In this document: positions 52,541-62,280 of the stretch, piece after piece
How the letters are laid out: each line of letters starts with the position of its first letter
Numbering within the stretch: the stretch's first letter is position 1
From: Gulosibacter hominis
GTDB taxonomy: Bacteria > Actinomycetota > Actinomycetes > Actinomycetales > Microbacteriaceae
Length of the DNA stretch: 64,000 nucleotides
NCBI RefSeq assembly: GCF_904842695.1
Contig: NZ_CAJGWQ010000009.1
Location: 23,425 to 87,424, forward strand
Direction of reading: 5' to 3'
Program-made: the position numbers and the translations under genes
The notes under the pieces: model-generated
The model's input: the letters and a program-made list of their open reading frames with translations, nothing else
Told to the model about the DNA's origin: nothing
Databases searched by the model: none

Positions 52541-53905
52541 GTGGCAACGCTTCGAGTAGCTGTAGTTGGTGCCGGCCCCGCTGGGATTTATGCCAGCGAC
52601 ATCCTGCTGAAGGAGGCCGAAGGCAAGCACGAGGTATCGATCGACCTGTTCGACCGTCTCCCCGCACCCTACGGCCTGGTTCGCTACGGTGTCGCCCCCG
52701 ACCATCCGCGTATCAAGGGCGTGGTGAACGGGCTGCGCGAGGTGCTCGACACCGGTCGCATCCGGATTTTTGGCAACGTCGATTTTGGTACCGACCTCAC
52801 CCTCGATGATCTGCGCAGCCGCTACCACGCGGTGATTTTTGCCACCGGCGCCAGCCGCGACGCGCACCTCGATATTCCCGGAATTGAAGCCGAGGGTTCA
52901 TTCGGCGCCGCCGATTTTGTGCACTGGTATGACGCACACCCCGACCACCCGCGCGATTGGCCGCTCGACAGTGAATCGGTGGCCGTGATCGGTAACGGCA
53001 ATGTGGCGCTCGACGTGGCTCGCATGCTTGCCAAGCATCCTGACGACCTCATGCCCACCGAAATTCCCGCAAACGTTGAGGCGGGCCTGCGCGCATCCAA
53101 GGTCACCGATGTGCACGTTTTTGGTCGCCGCGGACCGCTGCAGGTGAAGTTCACGCCGCTTGAGCTGCGTGAACTCGGCGAAGTGCCCGATGTTGACGTG
53201 ATTATTGACGAGGCCGATTTTGATCGCGACCCCGAAGCCGACGCCGAATCGCTCAAAAACAAGCAGCGCCTGGTGATCAACCGCATCTTCGGGCAGTGGC
53301 GTGAGCGAGCGAACGAACCGCGCACGGCATCGCGCCGACTGCACCTGCATTTTTGGGCCAAACCCAGTGAGGTGCTCACCGATGAAAACGGTCGCGTGCG
53401 CGCACTGCGCGTAGAGCGCAACAACCCCAACGGTGACGGCGGTGTCATGGGCTCGGGAGAGTTCACCGAAGTGCCCGTGGGGCAGATCTACCGCGCGGTC
53501 GGCTACTTTGGTTCGCCGCTGGATGAAGTTCCCTTCGACGAGACCCGCGGTGTGATCCCCAACGAGGGCGGCGTTGTCATCGACGCGGCCGGCGAAAAAG
53601 TGCCGGGGCTGTACGCAACTGGCTGGATCAAGCGCGGCCCGGTGGGGCTTATCGGCCACACCAAATCGGATGCAAAAGAAACGATCGCGAACCTGCTCGG
53701 TGGCCCCGAACACTGGTGGCAGCCGGCCGACACCGATACCGAATCGATCGTCAAACTGCTTGCCGAACGCAATGTGCCGGTGACCGATCTCGACGGTTGG
53801 CACCGGCTAGATGCACACGAACGTCAGCTCGGTGAAGCGGCGGGCCGCGAGCGCATCAAGGTGGTTGATCGCGACGAGATGACCCGCATTTCACGCGGCG
53901 AATAG
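52541..53905 (+). CDS. fprA: FprA-like ferredoxin/flavodoxin-NADP+ reductase
   Basis: A 454-residue FAD and NADPH-binding oxidoreductase of the adrenodoxin-reductase type. FAD site VVGAGPAGIYASDILL, VRYGVAPDHPRIK loop, NADP site VAVIGNGNVALDVARML, and GLYATGWIKRGPVGLIGHTKSDA near the end. It links NADPH to ferredoxin-dependent enzymes. GTG start with an AAAGGGAAAG ribosome site. Confidence 0.95.
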   Translation: MATLRVAVVGAGPAGIYASDILLKEAEGKHEVSIDLFDRLPAPYGLVRYGVAPDHPRIKGVVNGLREVLDTGRIRIFGNVDFGTDLTLDDLRSRYHAVIFATGASRDAHLDIPGIEAEGSFGAADFVHWYDAHPDHPRDWPLDSESVAVIGNGNVALDVARMLAKHPDDLMPTEIPANVEAGLRASKVTDVHVFGRRGPLQVKFTPLELRELGEVPDVDVIIDEADFDRDPEADAESLKNKQRLVINRIFGQWRERANEPRTASRRLHLHFWAKPSEVLTDENGRVRALRVERNNPNGDGGVMGSGEFTEVPVGQIYRAVGYFGSPLDEVPFDETRGVIPNEGGVVIDAAGEKVPGLYATGWIKRGPVGLIGHTKSDAKETIANLLGGPEHWWQPADTDTESIVKLLAERNVPVTDLDGWHRLDAHERQLGEAAGRERIKVVDRDEMTRISRGE

Positions 53906-53930
53906 CGCCGGACGCTACGGCGAATGGTGC

Positions 53931-55436
53931 TTACTGCACCACCGAAGTGAGCCGGCACAGATCGTCAATCGCCACCTGCATCCGCCCGCGGGTGAGCCAC
54001 TCATCGAGGGTGAGCTGGCGCGACTTGGCAAAATATTCCCGCTCGACCGCCGATAGTTCGCTAGCGAATTGTTTGCCGTAGACGATCAGCATGAGTTCGG
54101 CGTTCAGTGTGAACGAACGCATGTCCATATTTGACGACCCCACCATCGATACCTCACCGTCGACGGTGAGGTATTTCGAGTGCAGCACATACGGCTGTTC
54201 GTACAGCCAGATCTGCACCCCCGAGCGCAGCAGCGCCTCGTAGTACGACTGCTGGGCGTGCTGGGTAAAGAAATGGTTGCCGCGTTCGGAGACAAACAGC
54301 ACCACCTCGATACCGCGCTGCGCCGCAGTGGTGAGGGCGTAGAGCATAGAGTCGTCGGGCGCGAAATAGGGCGACGAAATCACCACGCGCTCGCGAGCCT
54401 GATAGAGCAGCTGCACGAATAGCCGCAGGTTGTTTTCGTGTTCGTAGCCGGGGCCGGATGGAACGAGCTGGCAGTCGTAGGTGGGTACCGAATCGACCGC
54501 GAGTCGCTGCGCCTCATTGAGTTCGGCCTCAAATTGCGCGGCGGATGGGTCGCCACCGTCGCGGGGAATGTAGCCGGTCTCGTCGAACCAGTCGTTGCGG
54601 AACACCGCGTCGACACCCACCGCCATCGGCCCCTCGAGCCGCAGCATCAGGTCTTTCCACAGCAGTCGTGTGCCGTCACGGTCGGCTTTTTGGTGGTAGC
54701 CGCGCTCGATAATGTTTTGCGACCCCAGCCATGCCACTCGGCCGTCAACCACGAGCAGCTTGCGGTGATTGCGCAGGTCGATGCGCTGCCAGCCGTTGCG
54801 CCAGGGCCAGATCGAATACAGCTGGTGCCAATCGCATCCGGCAGCCTGCAGGCGCCGTTTCATGTGTCGATAACCGCGGTAGCGCATCGAACCGAACTGG
54901 TCGTAGGCGACGCGCACCTTCACGCCGCGCTGCAGGGCCCGTTCGATGGCAACGAATACCGGCTCGGTCACCTCGTCGGCAGCCAGCGCGTAGAACAGCA
55001 GGTGCACATAGTTTTGTGCCGTGTCGATTTCGTCGGCCATTTCGCGAATGGTCGCGTCGTAGCTGGTGGTGATACGGATGCGGTTGCCCGGCAGGTGCGG
55101 GATGGCCGTCAGCTCACGCGCCAGCTGCGAGAGATGTTGGAAGCGGGTGGGGAGCTTGGTGAACCCCACCCGCTGCTCGAGCTGCACGGTGGATTCGTGC
55201 AGCAGTTGATTGAACTGTGCCTGTTTGCGGCGGCGATGCTCGGGCAGTCGGGTTGAGCCGAACATCCAAAACAGCAGCAGCCCGATATAGGGGATGAGGC
55301 CGATGGTGAGCAGCCAGGCGACGGCGGTGGTGGGGCGGCGGTTGTGGCCGAGCGTGAACGCCGCGATAACGACGATGATGACGTGTATTGCGGCGGCCGT
55401 GACGTACAGCCAGCCCTCACCAAAGATGTCGAGCAT
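53931..55436 (-). CDS. cls: cardiolipin synthase
   Basis: A 501-residue phospholipase-D superfamily enzyme that makes cardiolipin. Two N-terminal membrane helices (about 8-28, 38-58) precede two HKD motifs, HRKLLVVDGRVAWLGSQN and HSKYLTVDGEVSMVGSSNMD. Normal length. It is convergent with fprA and followed upstream by yajQ on the same strand, 8 bp away. Confidence 0.95.
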   Translation of the reverse strand: MLDIFGEGWLYVTAAAIHVIIVVIAAFTLGHNRRPTTAVAWLLTIGLIPYIGLLLFWMFGSTRLPEHRRRKQAQFNQLLHESTVQLEQRVGFTKLPTRFQHLSQLARELTAIPHLPGNRIRITTSYDATIREMADEIDTAQNYVHLLFYALAADEVTEPVFVAIERALQRGVKVRVAYDQFGSMRYRGYRHMKRRLQAAGCDWHQLYSIWPWRNGWQRIDLRNHRKLLVVDGRVAWLGSQNIIERGYHQKADRDGTRLLWKDLMLRLEGPMAVGVDAVFRNDWFDETGYIPRDGGDPSAAQFEAELNEAQRLAVDSVPTYDCQLVPSGPGYEHENNLRLFVQLLYQARERVVISSPYFAPDDSMLYALTTAAQRGIEVVLFVSERGNHFFTQHAQQSYYEALLRSGVQIWLYEQPYVLHSKYLTVDGEVSMVGSSNMDMRSFTLNAELMLIVYGKQFASELSAVEREYFAKSRQLTLDEWLTRGRMQVAIDDLCRLTSVVQ

Positions 55437-55444
55437 TTCCGCGA

Positions 55445-55933
55445 CTAGCGGAAGTTGACGAACTGCAGGTCTACATCCAAGTCAGCCGCCTTGAGCAGCT
55501 GGATCGTGGCCTGTAGATCGTCGCGGCTTTTCGAGCTGACGCGCAGCTCGTCGCCCTGAATCTGCGATTTGACTGACTTGGGGGCCTCGTCGCGGATGAG
55601 TTTTGAGATCTTCTTGGCGTTTGCCTGGTCGATGCCCTGCTTCAGGGCGATTTCGAGGCGGGTTTCTTTGCCCGAAACATACGGGTCGCCAGTCTCGATT
55701 GATTTGAGTGAGATGCCGCGCTTGATGAGTTTTGACTGCAGCACATCGAGCACCGCGAGGACGCGATCTTCACTCACTGCTTTCAGCATGAACCGATCGT
55801 TAGCGAACTCAACCGAGGCACCGGTGTCTCGGAAGTCGTAGCGCTGCGAAATTTCTTTCGCGGCCTGGTTGACCGCGTTGTCGATCTCCATCGGATCGAC
55901 CTTGCTTACCACGTCAAATGAAGAATCAGCCAT
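55445..55933 (-). CDS. YajQ-family nucleotide-binding protein
   Basis: A 162-residue protein starting [23 protein letters not shown] and containing [10 protein letters not shown], the hallmark of the UPF0234/YajQ family, which has been shown to bind cyclic di-GMP in some proteobacteria. Role here unknown. ATG 55933 is set by a -10 element 7 nt upstream. Confidence 0.93.
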   Translation of the reverse strand: MADSSFDVVSKVDPMEIDNAVNQAAKEISQRYDFRDTGASVEFANDRFMLKAVSEDRVLAVLDVLQSKLIKRGISLKSIETGDPYVSGKETRLEIALKQGIDQANAKKISKLIRDEAPKSVKSQIQGDELRVSSKSRDDLQATIQLLKAADLDVDLQFVNFR

Positions 55934-55940
55934 GGTGATA

Positions 55941-55946
55941 AGCGTA
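55941..55946 (-). promoter_or_regulatory. -10 element of the yajQ-cls operon
   Basis: TACGCT on the minus strand, 7 nt before ATG 55933. Confidence 0.55.
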
Positions 55947-56027
55947 GGCGACAACGGCTGACAGCGGCGAGCGAGCCGCAGCATGCGACTACTGTTAGTG
56001 CCACGTGGGTGGGTGAGAAAGGCTGCG

Positions 56028-56813
56028 ATGACAGATATTTGGGTGCCACTGGTGCTGACTGTGCTGGCAGGGCTCGCCACTTCGATCGGCGGGATGATTG
56101 GCGTGGCCGGTCGCGGTGATTCGCGGCGGTTGATGTCGATGGGTCTTGGCTTTTCTGCCGGTGTGATGATCTATGTCTCGCTGGTAGAAATTTTGCCGAA
56201 GGGGCGCGAGGCACTTATCTCTGAGTTTGGGGATGCGGCCGGCGAGTGGCTGGTGCTGCTCGCGTTTTTTGGTGGGATCGCGGTAATTGCGTTGATCGAC
56301 CGGCTGGTTCCCGAAGAAATCAACCCGCACGAGCCGGGTACGGTCGACGATCGGGCGCGGCAGCGGGCGCTGATGCGAACCGGGATACTCACTGCCATAG
56401 CGCTCGGGGTGCACAACTTCCCGGAGGGGTTCGCGACCTTTATCGCGGCGATACAAAATCCGGAGATCGGGGTGGCGGTGGCAGTTGCGATCGCCATTCA
56501 CAATATTCCCGAGGGACTGGCAGTGGCGGTGCCGGTGTATCAGGCCACCGGTTCGCGGCGCAAGGCGCTGCGCTGGGCGACCGTGTCGGGTCTTGCCGAG
56601 CCCGCTGGCGCGATCGTCGGCTATTTGCTGTTGATGCCGTTTATTTCGGATGGCCTGTTCGGCGTGGTGTTTGCGGCGATTGCCGGCGTAATGGTGTTCA
56701 TCTCGCTCGATGAACTATTGCCCACGGCCGAGGAATATGGCGAACACCACTGGGCGATCTACGGTCTGGTTGCCGGGATGGCAGTGATGGGGATTTCGCT
56801 GGTGTTGCTGTAG
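56028..56813 (+). CDS. zupT: ZIP-family metal transporter (ZupT-like)
   Basis: A 261-residue membrane protein with eight helices. The metal-binding helices carry [10 protein letters not shown] and [12 protein letters not shown], which define the ZupT group of zinc/iron importers. The loop after helix 3 is acidic ([10 protein letters not shown]). ATG 56028 has GAGAAAGG upstream; the ATG at 55983 is in a poor context. Confidence 0.93.
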   Translation: MTDIWVPLVLTVLAGLATSIGGMIGVAGRGDSRRLMSMGLGFSAGVMIYVSLVEILPKGREALISEFGDAAGEWLVLLAFFGGIAVIALIDRLVPEEINPHEPGTVDDRARQRALMRTGILTAIALGVHNFPEGFATFIAAIQNPEIGVAVAVAIAIHNIPEGLAVAVPVYQATGSRRKALRWATVSGLAEPAGAIVGYLLLMPFISDGLFGVVFAAIAGVMVFISLDELLPTAEEYGEHHWAIYGLVAGMAVMGISLVLL

Positions 56814-56850
56814 GGATGCATCCGGTGCTTCGGATGCTTGGAAACGAGAG

Positions 56851-56875
56851 AAGTCCCGGACAGTGTCCGGGACTT
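56851..56875 (-). terminator. hairpin terminator of tRNA-Tyr
   Basis: An 11-bp perfect stem (AAGTCCCGGAC / GTCCGGGACTT) with a 3-nt loop, 7 bp past the tRNA on the minus strand. No long T-tract; it may also serve the ZIP gene. Confidence 0.75.
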
Positions 56876-56882
56876 CGGCTGG

Positions 56883-56964
56883 TGGCGAGAGAGGGATTCG
56901 AACCCCCGAATGCAATGCAGGCTGATTTACAGTCAGCTCCCTTTGGCCGCTTGGGTATCTCGCC
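56883..56964 (-). tRNA. tRNA-Tyr (GTA)
   Basis: An 82-nt tRNA with the long variable arm expected for bacterial tRNA-Tyr. The anticodon loop CTGTAAA gives GTA and the acceptor is GGCGAGA/TCTCGCC. CCA is not encoded. Confidence 0.96.
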
Positions 56965-57029
56965 GAGCAGGCGCGCTAAAAAGCGCACCAGCAAAGCTTA
57001 CACCAGATTCGCTCGTTATGTGGCACTGC

Positions 57030-57035
57030 TAGCGT
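57030..57035 (+). promoter_or_regulatory. -10 element of the inositol phosphatase family gene
   Basis: TAGCGT, 7 nt before ATG 57043. Confidence 0.55.
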
Positions 57036-57042
57036 CACCGGT

Positions 57043-57867
57043 ATGAGCAATGAGCAACTCTTGCACCTGGCTACTGAACTGGCACGCGAAGCTGGCGAAC
57101 TGATTTTTGAGCGGCGGCGACAGGGAGTTGCTGTCGCCGACACAAAAACGAGCACGGTCGATGTGGTGACCGCAGCCGACCGCGAGTGTGAGCAATTGCT
57201 GCGTGACCGCATCCGTGAACTTCGTCCGGATGACGGTTTTTATGGCGAAGAGAGCGATCCGAGTCGTTCGCGTTCGGGGATTACCTGGGTGGTTGACCCC
57301 ATCGACGGCACCGTGAACTATTTGTACGGTTTGCCGCACTACGCCGTTTCAATTGCTGCGGTTGAGGGTGACCCGGCTGCCGACCCGACGGAGTTCACGA
57401 TGCTTGCCGGTGCGGTGTTCGCACCGGCGCTCGGCGAAATGTACGCGGCGATGCGCGGTGGTGGTGCCACCCGAAATGATGCACCGATAGTGGTTGGTTC
57501 GGGTCCGGAAGATATCGCGCGCACGCTGGTTGCTACCGGCTTCTCATATCGGGCCGAGCGCCGCAAACTGCAGGCTCAGGTGTGGCTGGCGCTTGCTGAC
57601 CGGGTGCGGGACATGCGCCGTAACGGGGCGGCCTCGCTCGATTTGTGTGCGGTGGCGGCCGGGCAGGTGGATGTTTATTACGAATTTGGTCTTAAACCCT
57701 GGGATTGGGCTGCCGGTGCGCTCATTGCCAGTGAGGCGGGTGCTGAAGTTGTGGGTGTGTCACGCGATTCGCGTGAAAGTAGGGCTATGCTGGTTGCTGG
57801 CCATCCCCGGATCATGCCTCAACTGCACGATTTGCTGCTGGAATCACTGCCGGCACATCTGCTCTGA
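57043..57867 (+). CDS. inositol monophosphatase family protein
   Basis: A 274-residue magnesium-dependent phosphatase. Metal-binding motifs GEES, WVVDPIDGTVNY and the C-terminal WDWAAGALIASEAG are complete. Members act on inositol phosphate, histidinol phosphate or PAP; sequence alone does not separate these. Alone on its strand between tRNA-Tyr and an M23 gene. Confidence 0.93.
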   Translation: MSNEQLLHLATELAREAGELIFERRRQGVAVADTKTSTVDVVTAADRECEQLLRDRIRELRPDDGFYGEESDPSRSRSGITWVVDPIDGTVNYLYGLPHYAVSIAAVEGDPAADPTEFTMLAGAVFAPALGEMYAAMRGGGATRNDAPIVVGSGPEDIARTLVATGFSYRAERRKLQAQVWLALADRVRDMRRNGAASLDLCAVAAGQVDVYYEFGLKPWDWAAGALIASEAGAEVVGVSRDSRESRAMLVAGHPRIMPQLHDLLLESLPAHLL

Positions 57868-57958
57868 TCAGGGAAATTTATAAAACTGTGATTTTTGCTA
57901 GCTAATTCGTGATCTCTTCGTTACACTCGAATCCGTTCGAGTTTTTGAGGAGGTGTAC

Positions 57959-59461
57959 ATGTCGGAAGGCGTAAACGTTCAGCGCCCGCTCACGCGCCGC
58001 GAACTTCGCGAGCAGGAGCGGCGAGCTGAACAGCAGCGAATCGCCGCCGAGCAGGCGGCTCGAGCTGCAGCAGCCGCTGACAGTGCAACCCCGGTCGAAA
58101 GTGCTTCGGTAGCGCCGGCTGCTCAGGATGCTGAAACAGCCAGTGTCGATGCAAGGACCCAGGCCGCTGCAAAGGCTCAGGGCCAGCAGTTCACTTCGCG
58201 CCGCGAACGTCGCGAAGCAGAGCGGGCCGCAGCACTCGCTGAGTTCAACCAGCGTGCCGAACAGGCACAGATTGCTGCCCAGCAGGTAGCGACGCAATCG
58301 CCCGAGCTTTTCGCGGATCGTGCTGCAAAAACTAAGTCTTCGGTTGCCGCCCAGGTGCAGATTCACCGGGTCGCGATCAATCCCATCCCGAACGTCGCAA
58401 GCCGTCCGGCGACAGCACCAGTTTTCGCCGCCGCTGACGAGGCCGCTACTGAAACGTCGGCACAGCCGGCTGCAGTAGTTGCCACCAACACGGCGGCACC
58501 GGCAGGTATTCCGGTCGCCCCGGCTGACGAACCGAAGATCGAGTTTGCCGCCGCATTCGCTTCTGGTGGCAGTCTGAAGGCAACCCGCCGCGTGCGTCAC
58601 AGTGATGGCGGCCGACGTGCCAGCCGAGTGGGCGGTTCGATGGTGGCATTCGGGCTCATTGCTGGCACCGTGGCGCTCGGTACCGGTTCGGCTGCAGCGA
58701 TCAGCGCGGCGGCCGCGGCCGATGAGGGTGCAGCCGAAGTTGGCGAGCCCAATGCCGATCAGCCGGCGCCGCAGACGCTGAAGGTGTCGCAAGAAGAGAC
58801 GGTTTCGGTTGCTGCGACTCGCCGCTCTGAGGTGACCGCAGTCACTTCGATCGGTACCGCGCACGCCGCCAACCTTGCGGCTGGGGTCAAATTGCCTGAC
58901 TCGAACGCCTACACGAATGACATCACCGCCAATGTGCAGTGGCCGTTCCCTCAGGGCGTTCAGATCACCGACCCCTACGGCCCGCGAGTGTCGCCCTTTG
59001 GTGGCGGTTCGAGCTGGCACGGTGGCGTTGATTTCACCCCCGGAGAAGGCACACCGATCGGATCGATCGCGGATGGCCGCGTCAGCTACATCAGCGAGAG
59101 CGGCACCACCTACGGGATTTATGTCGAGGTGGAGCACGTCATCAATGGTGAGCGAGTGACCTCGCAGTACGCGCACCTGCAGCCGGGCTCGATTTCGGTG
59201 AAGGTCGGAGATGTTGTGCAGGTTGGTGACCAGATTGCAAAGGTTGGAAACACCGGCGCATCAACCGGACCGCACCTGCACCTCGAAACCCTCATCGATG
59301 GCGGCACTGTCGACCCGATGTACTTCTTGAAAAAGCTCAACGTCGCCGGTGTCGACGTGAAGGTTCCAGAAGAAGTGCCGACCGGTGGTGTTGCTCTTGG
59401 TGCTGAACGCCGAGGCGTTGAAGAGAGCCACAAGCTCGTTGATGAGACCTTCGGTAACTAA
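57959..59461 (+). CDS. membrane-anchored M23 peptidase with long cytoplasmic N-terminus
   Basis: A 500-residue protein in a type II topology. Residues 1-220 are Ala/Glu/Arg-rich and probably disordered or helical in the cytoplasm, with two similar motifs, LTRRELREQERRAEQQR and FTSRRERREAERAA. One membrane helix (about 222-243) follows, then an outside linker and an M23 domain (about 340-450) with HGGVDF and HLHLE zinc motifs. AGGAGG stands 5 nt before ATG 57959. A GTTACA element precedes it, as for the other M23 gene. Confidence 0.9.
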   Translation: MSEGVNVQRPLTRRELREQERRAEQQRIAAEQAARAAAAADSATPVESASVAPAAQDAETASVDARTQAAAKAQGQQFTSRRERREAERAAALAEFNQRAEQAQIAAQQVATQSPELFADRAAKTKSSVAAQVQIHRVAINPIPNVASRPATAPVFAAADEAATETSAQPAAVVATNTAAPAGIPVAPADEPKIEFAAAFASGGSLKATRRVRHSDGGRRASRVGGSMVAFGLIAGTVALGTGSAAAISAAAAADEGAAEVGEPNADQPAPQTLKVSQEETVSVAATRRSEVTAVTSIGTAHAANLAAGVKLPDSNAYTNDITANVQWPFPQGVQITDPYGPRVSPFGGGSSWHGGVDFTPGEGTPIGSIADGRVSYISESGTTYGIYVEVEHVINGERVTSQYAHLQPGSISVKVGDVVQVGDQIAKVGNTGASTGPHLHLETLIDGGTVDPMYFLKKLNVAGVDVKVPEEVPTGGVALGAERRGVEESHKLVDETFGN

Positions 59462-59550
59462 TTAAAAATCCAACACATTGCGATTTGCGCGCGGCGGGGG
59501 AGTGTGTGATAAGCTCTCCTGGTGCCCAAGCGAGAAATCGCAGCGGACTT

Positions 59551-59622
<72 letters not shown>

Positions 59623-59655
59623 CTCTCAGTTGCTCGACCGGTGACTGTGAACCCT

Positions 59656-59732
59656 GGCAGGGTAGCTCAGTTGGTGAGAGCGCACGACTCATAATCGTGA
59701 GGTCGCGGGTTCGAGCCCCGCTCCTGCTACCA
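59656..59732 (+). tRNA. tRNA-Met (CAT), insertion site of the integrative element
   Basis: A 74-nt elongator-type tRNA plus an encoded CCA (59730-59732). The anticodon loop CTCATAA gives CAT. It is the only tRNA here with an encoded CCA, and a tyrosine integrase gene ends 55 bp beyond it, the usual arrangement of an attachment site in the 3' half of a tRNA gene. Confidence 0.95.
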
Positions 59733-59787
59733 CACATGTATCGAAATGTCAAGCCCTTTTTATCGGGAGTTTTCTGGTTGTTTCGGT

Positions 59788-60711
59788 TCATGCCGACACC
59801 CCTGGTGTGAGCTCAGCGGAAAACGCTGCTACGGCTCTGAGGGCGGCGGCATCGGTTGATCGGGCGTATTGTTCGGTCACTTGTAGCGAGCTGTGCCCAA
59901 GGATGCGCTGCACGTCGGGTGCTGAGAGGCCGACGCGGAAGAAGTTAACTGCGGCGGTGTGCCGGAGGTCGTGAAACCGCAGCGCAGGCTGGTCAGCGGG
60001 AAACGTTTTGATCTGGTCGCGGATGTGGTGCCAGTTCACTGCTCGGGTGAGGTTGCTGGATGACATGGGGCCGCCTTTTGCGCCGGTGAACAGGCGGGAC
60101 TCATGGGCGGGGTTGTCGAGCGCTTCGGTGAGTACTTCACGCATGGCGGGGATGATGGGCACGGCGCGTGCTTGCCGGCCTTTGGTGGGGCCTACAGTCA
60201 TTACCCCGTTTTGTGGGGAGAGGGAACGGCGGATGCGCAACACGTTCCCGTCAATGTCACCGCGTTCGAGGCCCATTACTTCCCCAAGTCGGCACCCGGT
60301 ATAGAGCAACGCTGCAAGGATGCGGTGAGCGTGGGGATGATGCGCCGTGAGCGCAAGCATGTGGACGGCTTCAGCGTCGCTCAGTGCTCGGGAGGCGACA
60401 TCGGTGACTTGTGGGGTGCGGCGGGGTGGCATGGATCGCACGGGATTGTGGGGGATTTGGCCGGAGAGCACCCCGAGGTTGCAGAGTTTCGAGACGAGAG
60501 CAAGCGCATCTTGCCGGGTGGAGCGGCTGCCTGACCATTCGGCGGCGGCTGCCATGATGTCGAGCGGGGTAATGGTGGTGATTTCCCGATCACCGAGGGT
60601 GGGGGCTACCCGAAGTGCCCACGCTCGTTGGTAGGCGGCGCGTGAGTTGAGGGCGAGGCCGTCGAAGAGGAGCGCCTGGTACTCAGCGTAGAGGTCGGCG
60701 AGGGTGGACAC
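59788..60711 (-). CDS. tyrosine site-specific integrase
   Basis: A 307-residue tyrosine recombinase. A SAM-like N-terminal core-binding domain (about 1-100) is followed by the catalytic domain with Arg in TGCRLGEVMGLERGD, HDLRHTAAVNFF (HxxR), the GHSS histidine and the nucleophile in TEQYAR. It inserts and, with an excisionase, excises the element at tRNA-Met. GTG 60711 is preferred because AAAGGAGG lies 9-10 nt before it; the frame extends another 21 codons without a site. Confidence 0.93.
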   Translation of the reverse strand: MSTLADLYAEYQALLFDGLALNSRAAYQRAWALRVAPTLGDREITTITPLDIMAAAAEWSGSRSTRQDALALVSKLCNLGVLSGQIPHNPVRSMPPRRTPQVTDVASRALSDAEAVHMLALTAHHPHAHRILAALLYTGCRLGEVMGLERGDIDGNVLRIRRSLSPQNGVMTVGPTKGRQARAVPIIPAMREVLTEALDNPAHESRLFTGAKGGPMSSSNLTRAVNWHHIRDQIKTFPADQPALRFHDLRHTAAVNFFRVGLSAPDVQRILGHSSLQVTEQYARSTDAAALRAVAAFSAELTPGVSA

Positions 60712-60728
60712 TTCGGGTTCACCTCCTT

Positions 60729-60833
60729 TCAAGGGGCGTAGGGACGCGGGGGCACTGGTGGCGGGGATTCCCAAAGGTCAGGGTCATCCCACGGGTTCGG
60801 TGGCTGTGGCGGCGGGGTGGGGGTTGTGGTCAT
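60729..60833 (-). CDS. 34-residue proline-rich small protein
   Basis: A short gene overlapping the end of the FtsK-like gene by 50 bp in another frame. Nearly half its residues are proline (PTPPPQPPNP, PPPVPPRPYAP). It has a strong ribosome site, GGAGGAGG, 8 nt before the ATG. The same start region (AGGAGGTGAACCCGA) occurs before the integrase. Function unknown; it could be only a coupling leader. Confidence 0.5.
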   Translation of the reverse strand: MTTTPTPPPQPPNPWDDPDLWESPPPVPPRPYAP

Positions 60834-62280
60834 CGGGTTCACCTCCTCCAAACGCGATGACTCGGGCGCGGTAGTCGGGATAGTCGAGATAATCGAAACG
60901 GATGGTGACGGGGGCTTCGGCGGGGCATTCCAAATAGCCGTAGCCGGCGGGGAAAGCGTGAATTTGCTCGACAATTTCGGGGGTCGAGTCCGGATGGAGC
61001 ATCCGCACTGCATCGGCGTTATCCACGCGCAGGGTAATGCGGGTGCCGAGGTTCGCGCGCTCGGAGCCGCCAACGATGGACGCATCCATCCGTTGGGCCA
61101 TAAGGATGACGCGGATGCCCGCTTTTGCCCCCTCTTGGATAAGGCGCTGGACCGCACTTTTCACGCGGGGAAGGCGGCGTTCGGCGGGCTTGAGTGCCTT
61201 GTCATCGGTGTCGAGGGCAGCGATCAGGCCGGGGTACTCCTCCATCACCATGATTAGGGCGGGGAGTTCTTCGGAGGGGGTGATTTTGTCGATGCCGCGA
61301 TGCATCATCTGCTGAATGCGATGGTCCATTTCGGCAACGGCGTTATCAAGGGCTCCGAGAATCGCGTCTTTGTCGGCGAGGCCGAGGGCGCGGTACTGCT
61401 GGCCGGGGTGATTACTCCAGGGGGCGAGGAGAATTCCGGTGGGGTCAACTCCGCCGATAATGGCGAGGCCCTGTTTGCTGAGCGGGGCGAGGGCACCGAG
61501 AATCGCGTACATCGCTACTGACTTGCCAGAGCGAGTTTGCCCCTGGATAGCGGTGTGCCAGGAATCTCCGATGAAATCGAAGGTGAGGTTTTCGCCATCA
61601 CTTCGCCGTCCGGTGACAGCGTGGGCGAGGGATTCGGGAGTGGCGTTCCGGCCATCTGCAAGGGGGTCAACGGGGGCGAGGGCGCGGTATTGCACGCGGT
61701 ATTTGCCACCGGGGAGCGGTTCAGTAGAGACCCATTCACAGCGCAGGTGATGCTTGGAGTTTTCAACGATCTCCGCGACCTGCTCGGGCGAGAGGGAACG
61801 CGGAGATTGGAACACAATGTCGGTGCCGATACCACGCAGCGTCTTAAGGGTGCCCTTGTAGCGGGTGGGGTCGTTCGGGGCGACGAGGCCAATTTCGCGG
61901 AGCCAGTTGTTGAGGCGGTCGCCGCGGGTGCGACCTACCCAGCGGAGTACGTCGCCGGTGACCGGTGCCCAGTTGGAGAAGGTGGCGGGGAGTCGTACGA
62001 GTGGCGGGTGAATGCCGATGATGGCAACGGGAATGAGGAAGGCGAGGGCCACCGCGAGGGTGTGGGGGAGGAAGTCGGCCTTGTTTTCTTGCGTGGTAAA
62101 CGAAATAACCACGGAGGCAGGAATGAGGAGCACCGCGTACCAGGCGACGGTGATGCGCAGCGCCCACAGGAGTTTGACGGGGAGTAGTGCCAGCCAGATG
62201 CCGAATGATTCGTTGCGGCGTTGCCGGTGGTGGGCGTGAAGTTGTTCCCGTTGGATTGCGGGGGTGTCGTAGTACTGCAT
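60784..62280 (-). CDS. FtsK/SpoIIIE-like DNA translocase (Tra-type)
   Basis: A 498-residue membrane ATPase. Two or three N-terminal membrane helices (about 28-52, 70-100) precede a motor domain with Walker A GQTRSGKSV and Walker B LPALIMVMEEYPG. Actinomycete elements use a single protein of this kind (TraB/TraSA) to move double-stranded DNA between mycelia or cells. The C-terminus is short and lacks an obvious FtsK gamma winged helix. Start ATG 62280 has AAGGAA upstream. Confidence 0.9.
   Translation of the reverse strand: MQYYDTPAIQREQLHAHHRQRRNESFGIWLALLPVKLLWALRITVAWYAVLLIPASVVISFTTQENKADFLPHTLAVALAFLIPVAIIGIHPPLVRLPATFSNWAPVTGDVLRWVGRTRGDRLNNWLREIGLVAPNDPTRYKGTLKTLRGIGTDIVFQSPRSLSPEQVAEIVENSKHHLRCEWVSTEPLPGGKYRVQYRALAPVDPLADGRNATPESLAHAVTGRRSDGENLTFDFIGDSWHTAIQGQTRSGKSVAMYAILGALAPLSKQGLAIIGGVDPTGILLAPWSNHPGQQYRALGLADKDAILGALDNAVAEMDHRIQQMMHRGIDKITPSEELPALIMVMEEYPGLIAALDTDDKALKPAERRLPRVKSAVQRLIQEGAKAGIRVILMAQRMDASIVGGSERANLGTRITLRVDNADAVRMLHPDSTPEIVEQIHAFPAGYGYLECPAEAPVTIRFDYLDYPDYRARVIAFGGGEPDDHNPHPAATATEPVG

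Noticed and set aside
59800..59830. Similarity of the integrase 3' end (GTGAGCTCAGCGGAA) to the 76-bp repeat arm
   Set aside because: Only the outer arm resembles it; the centre and the second arm are missing, and the bases code for the integrase C-terminus.
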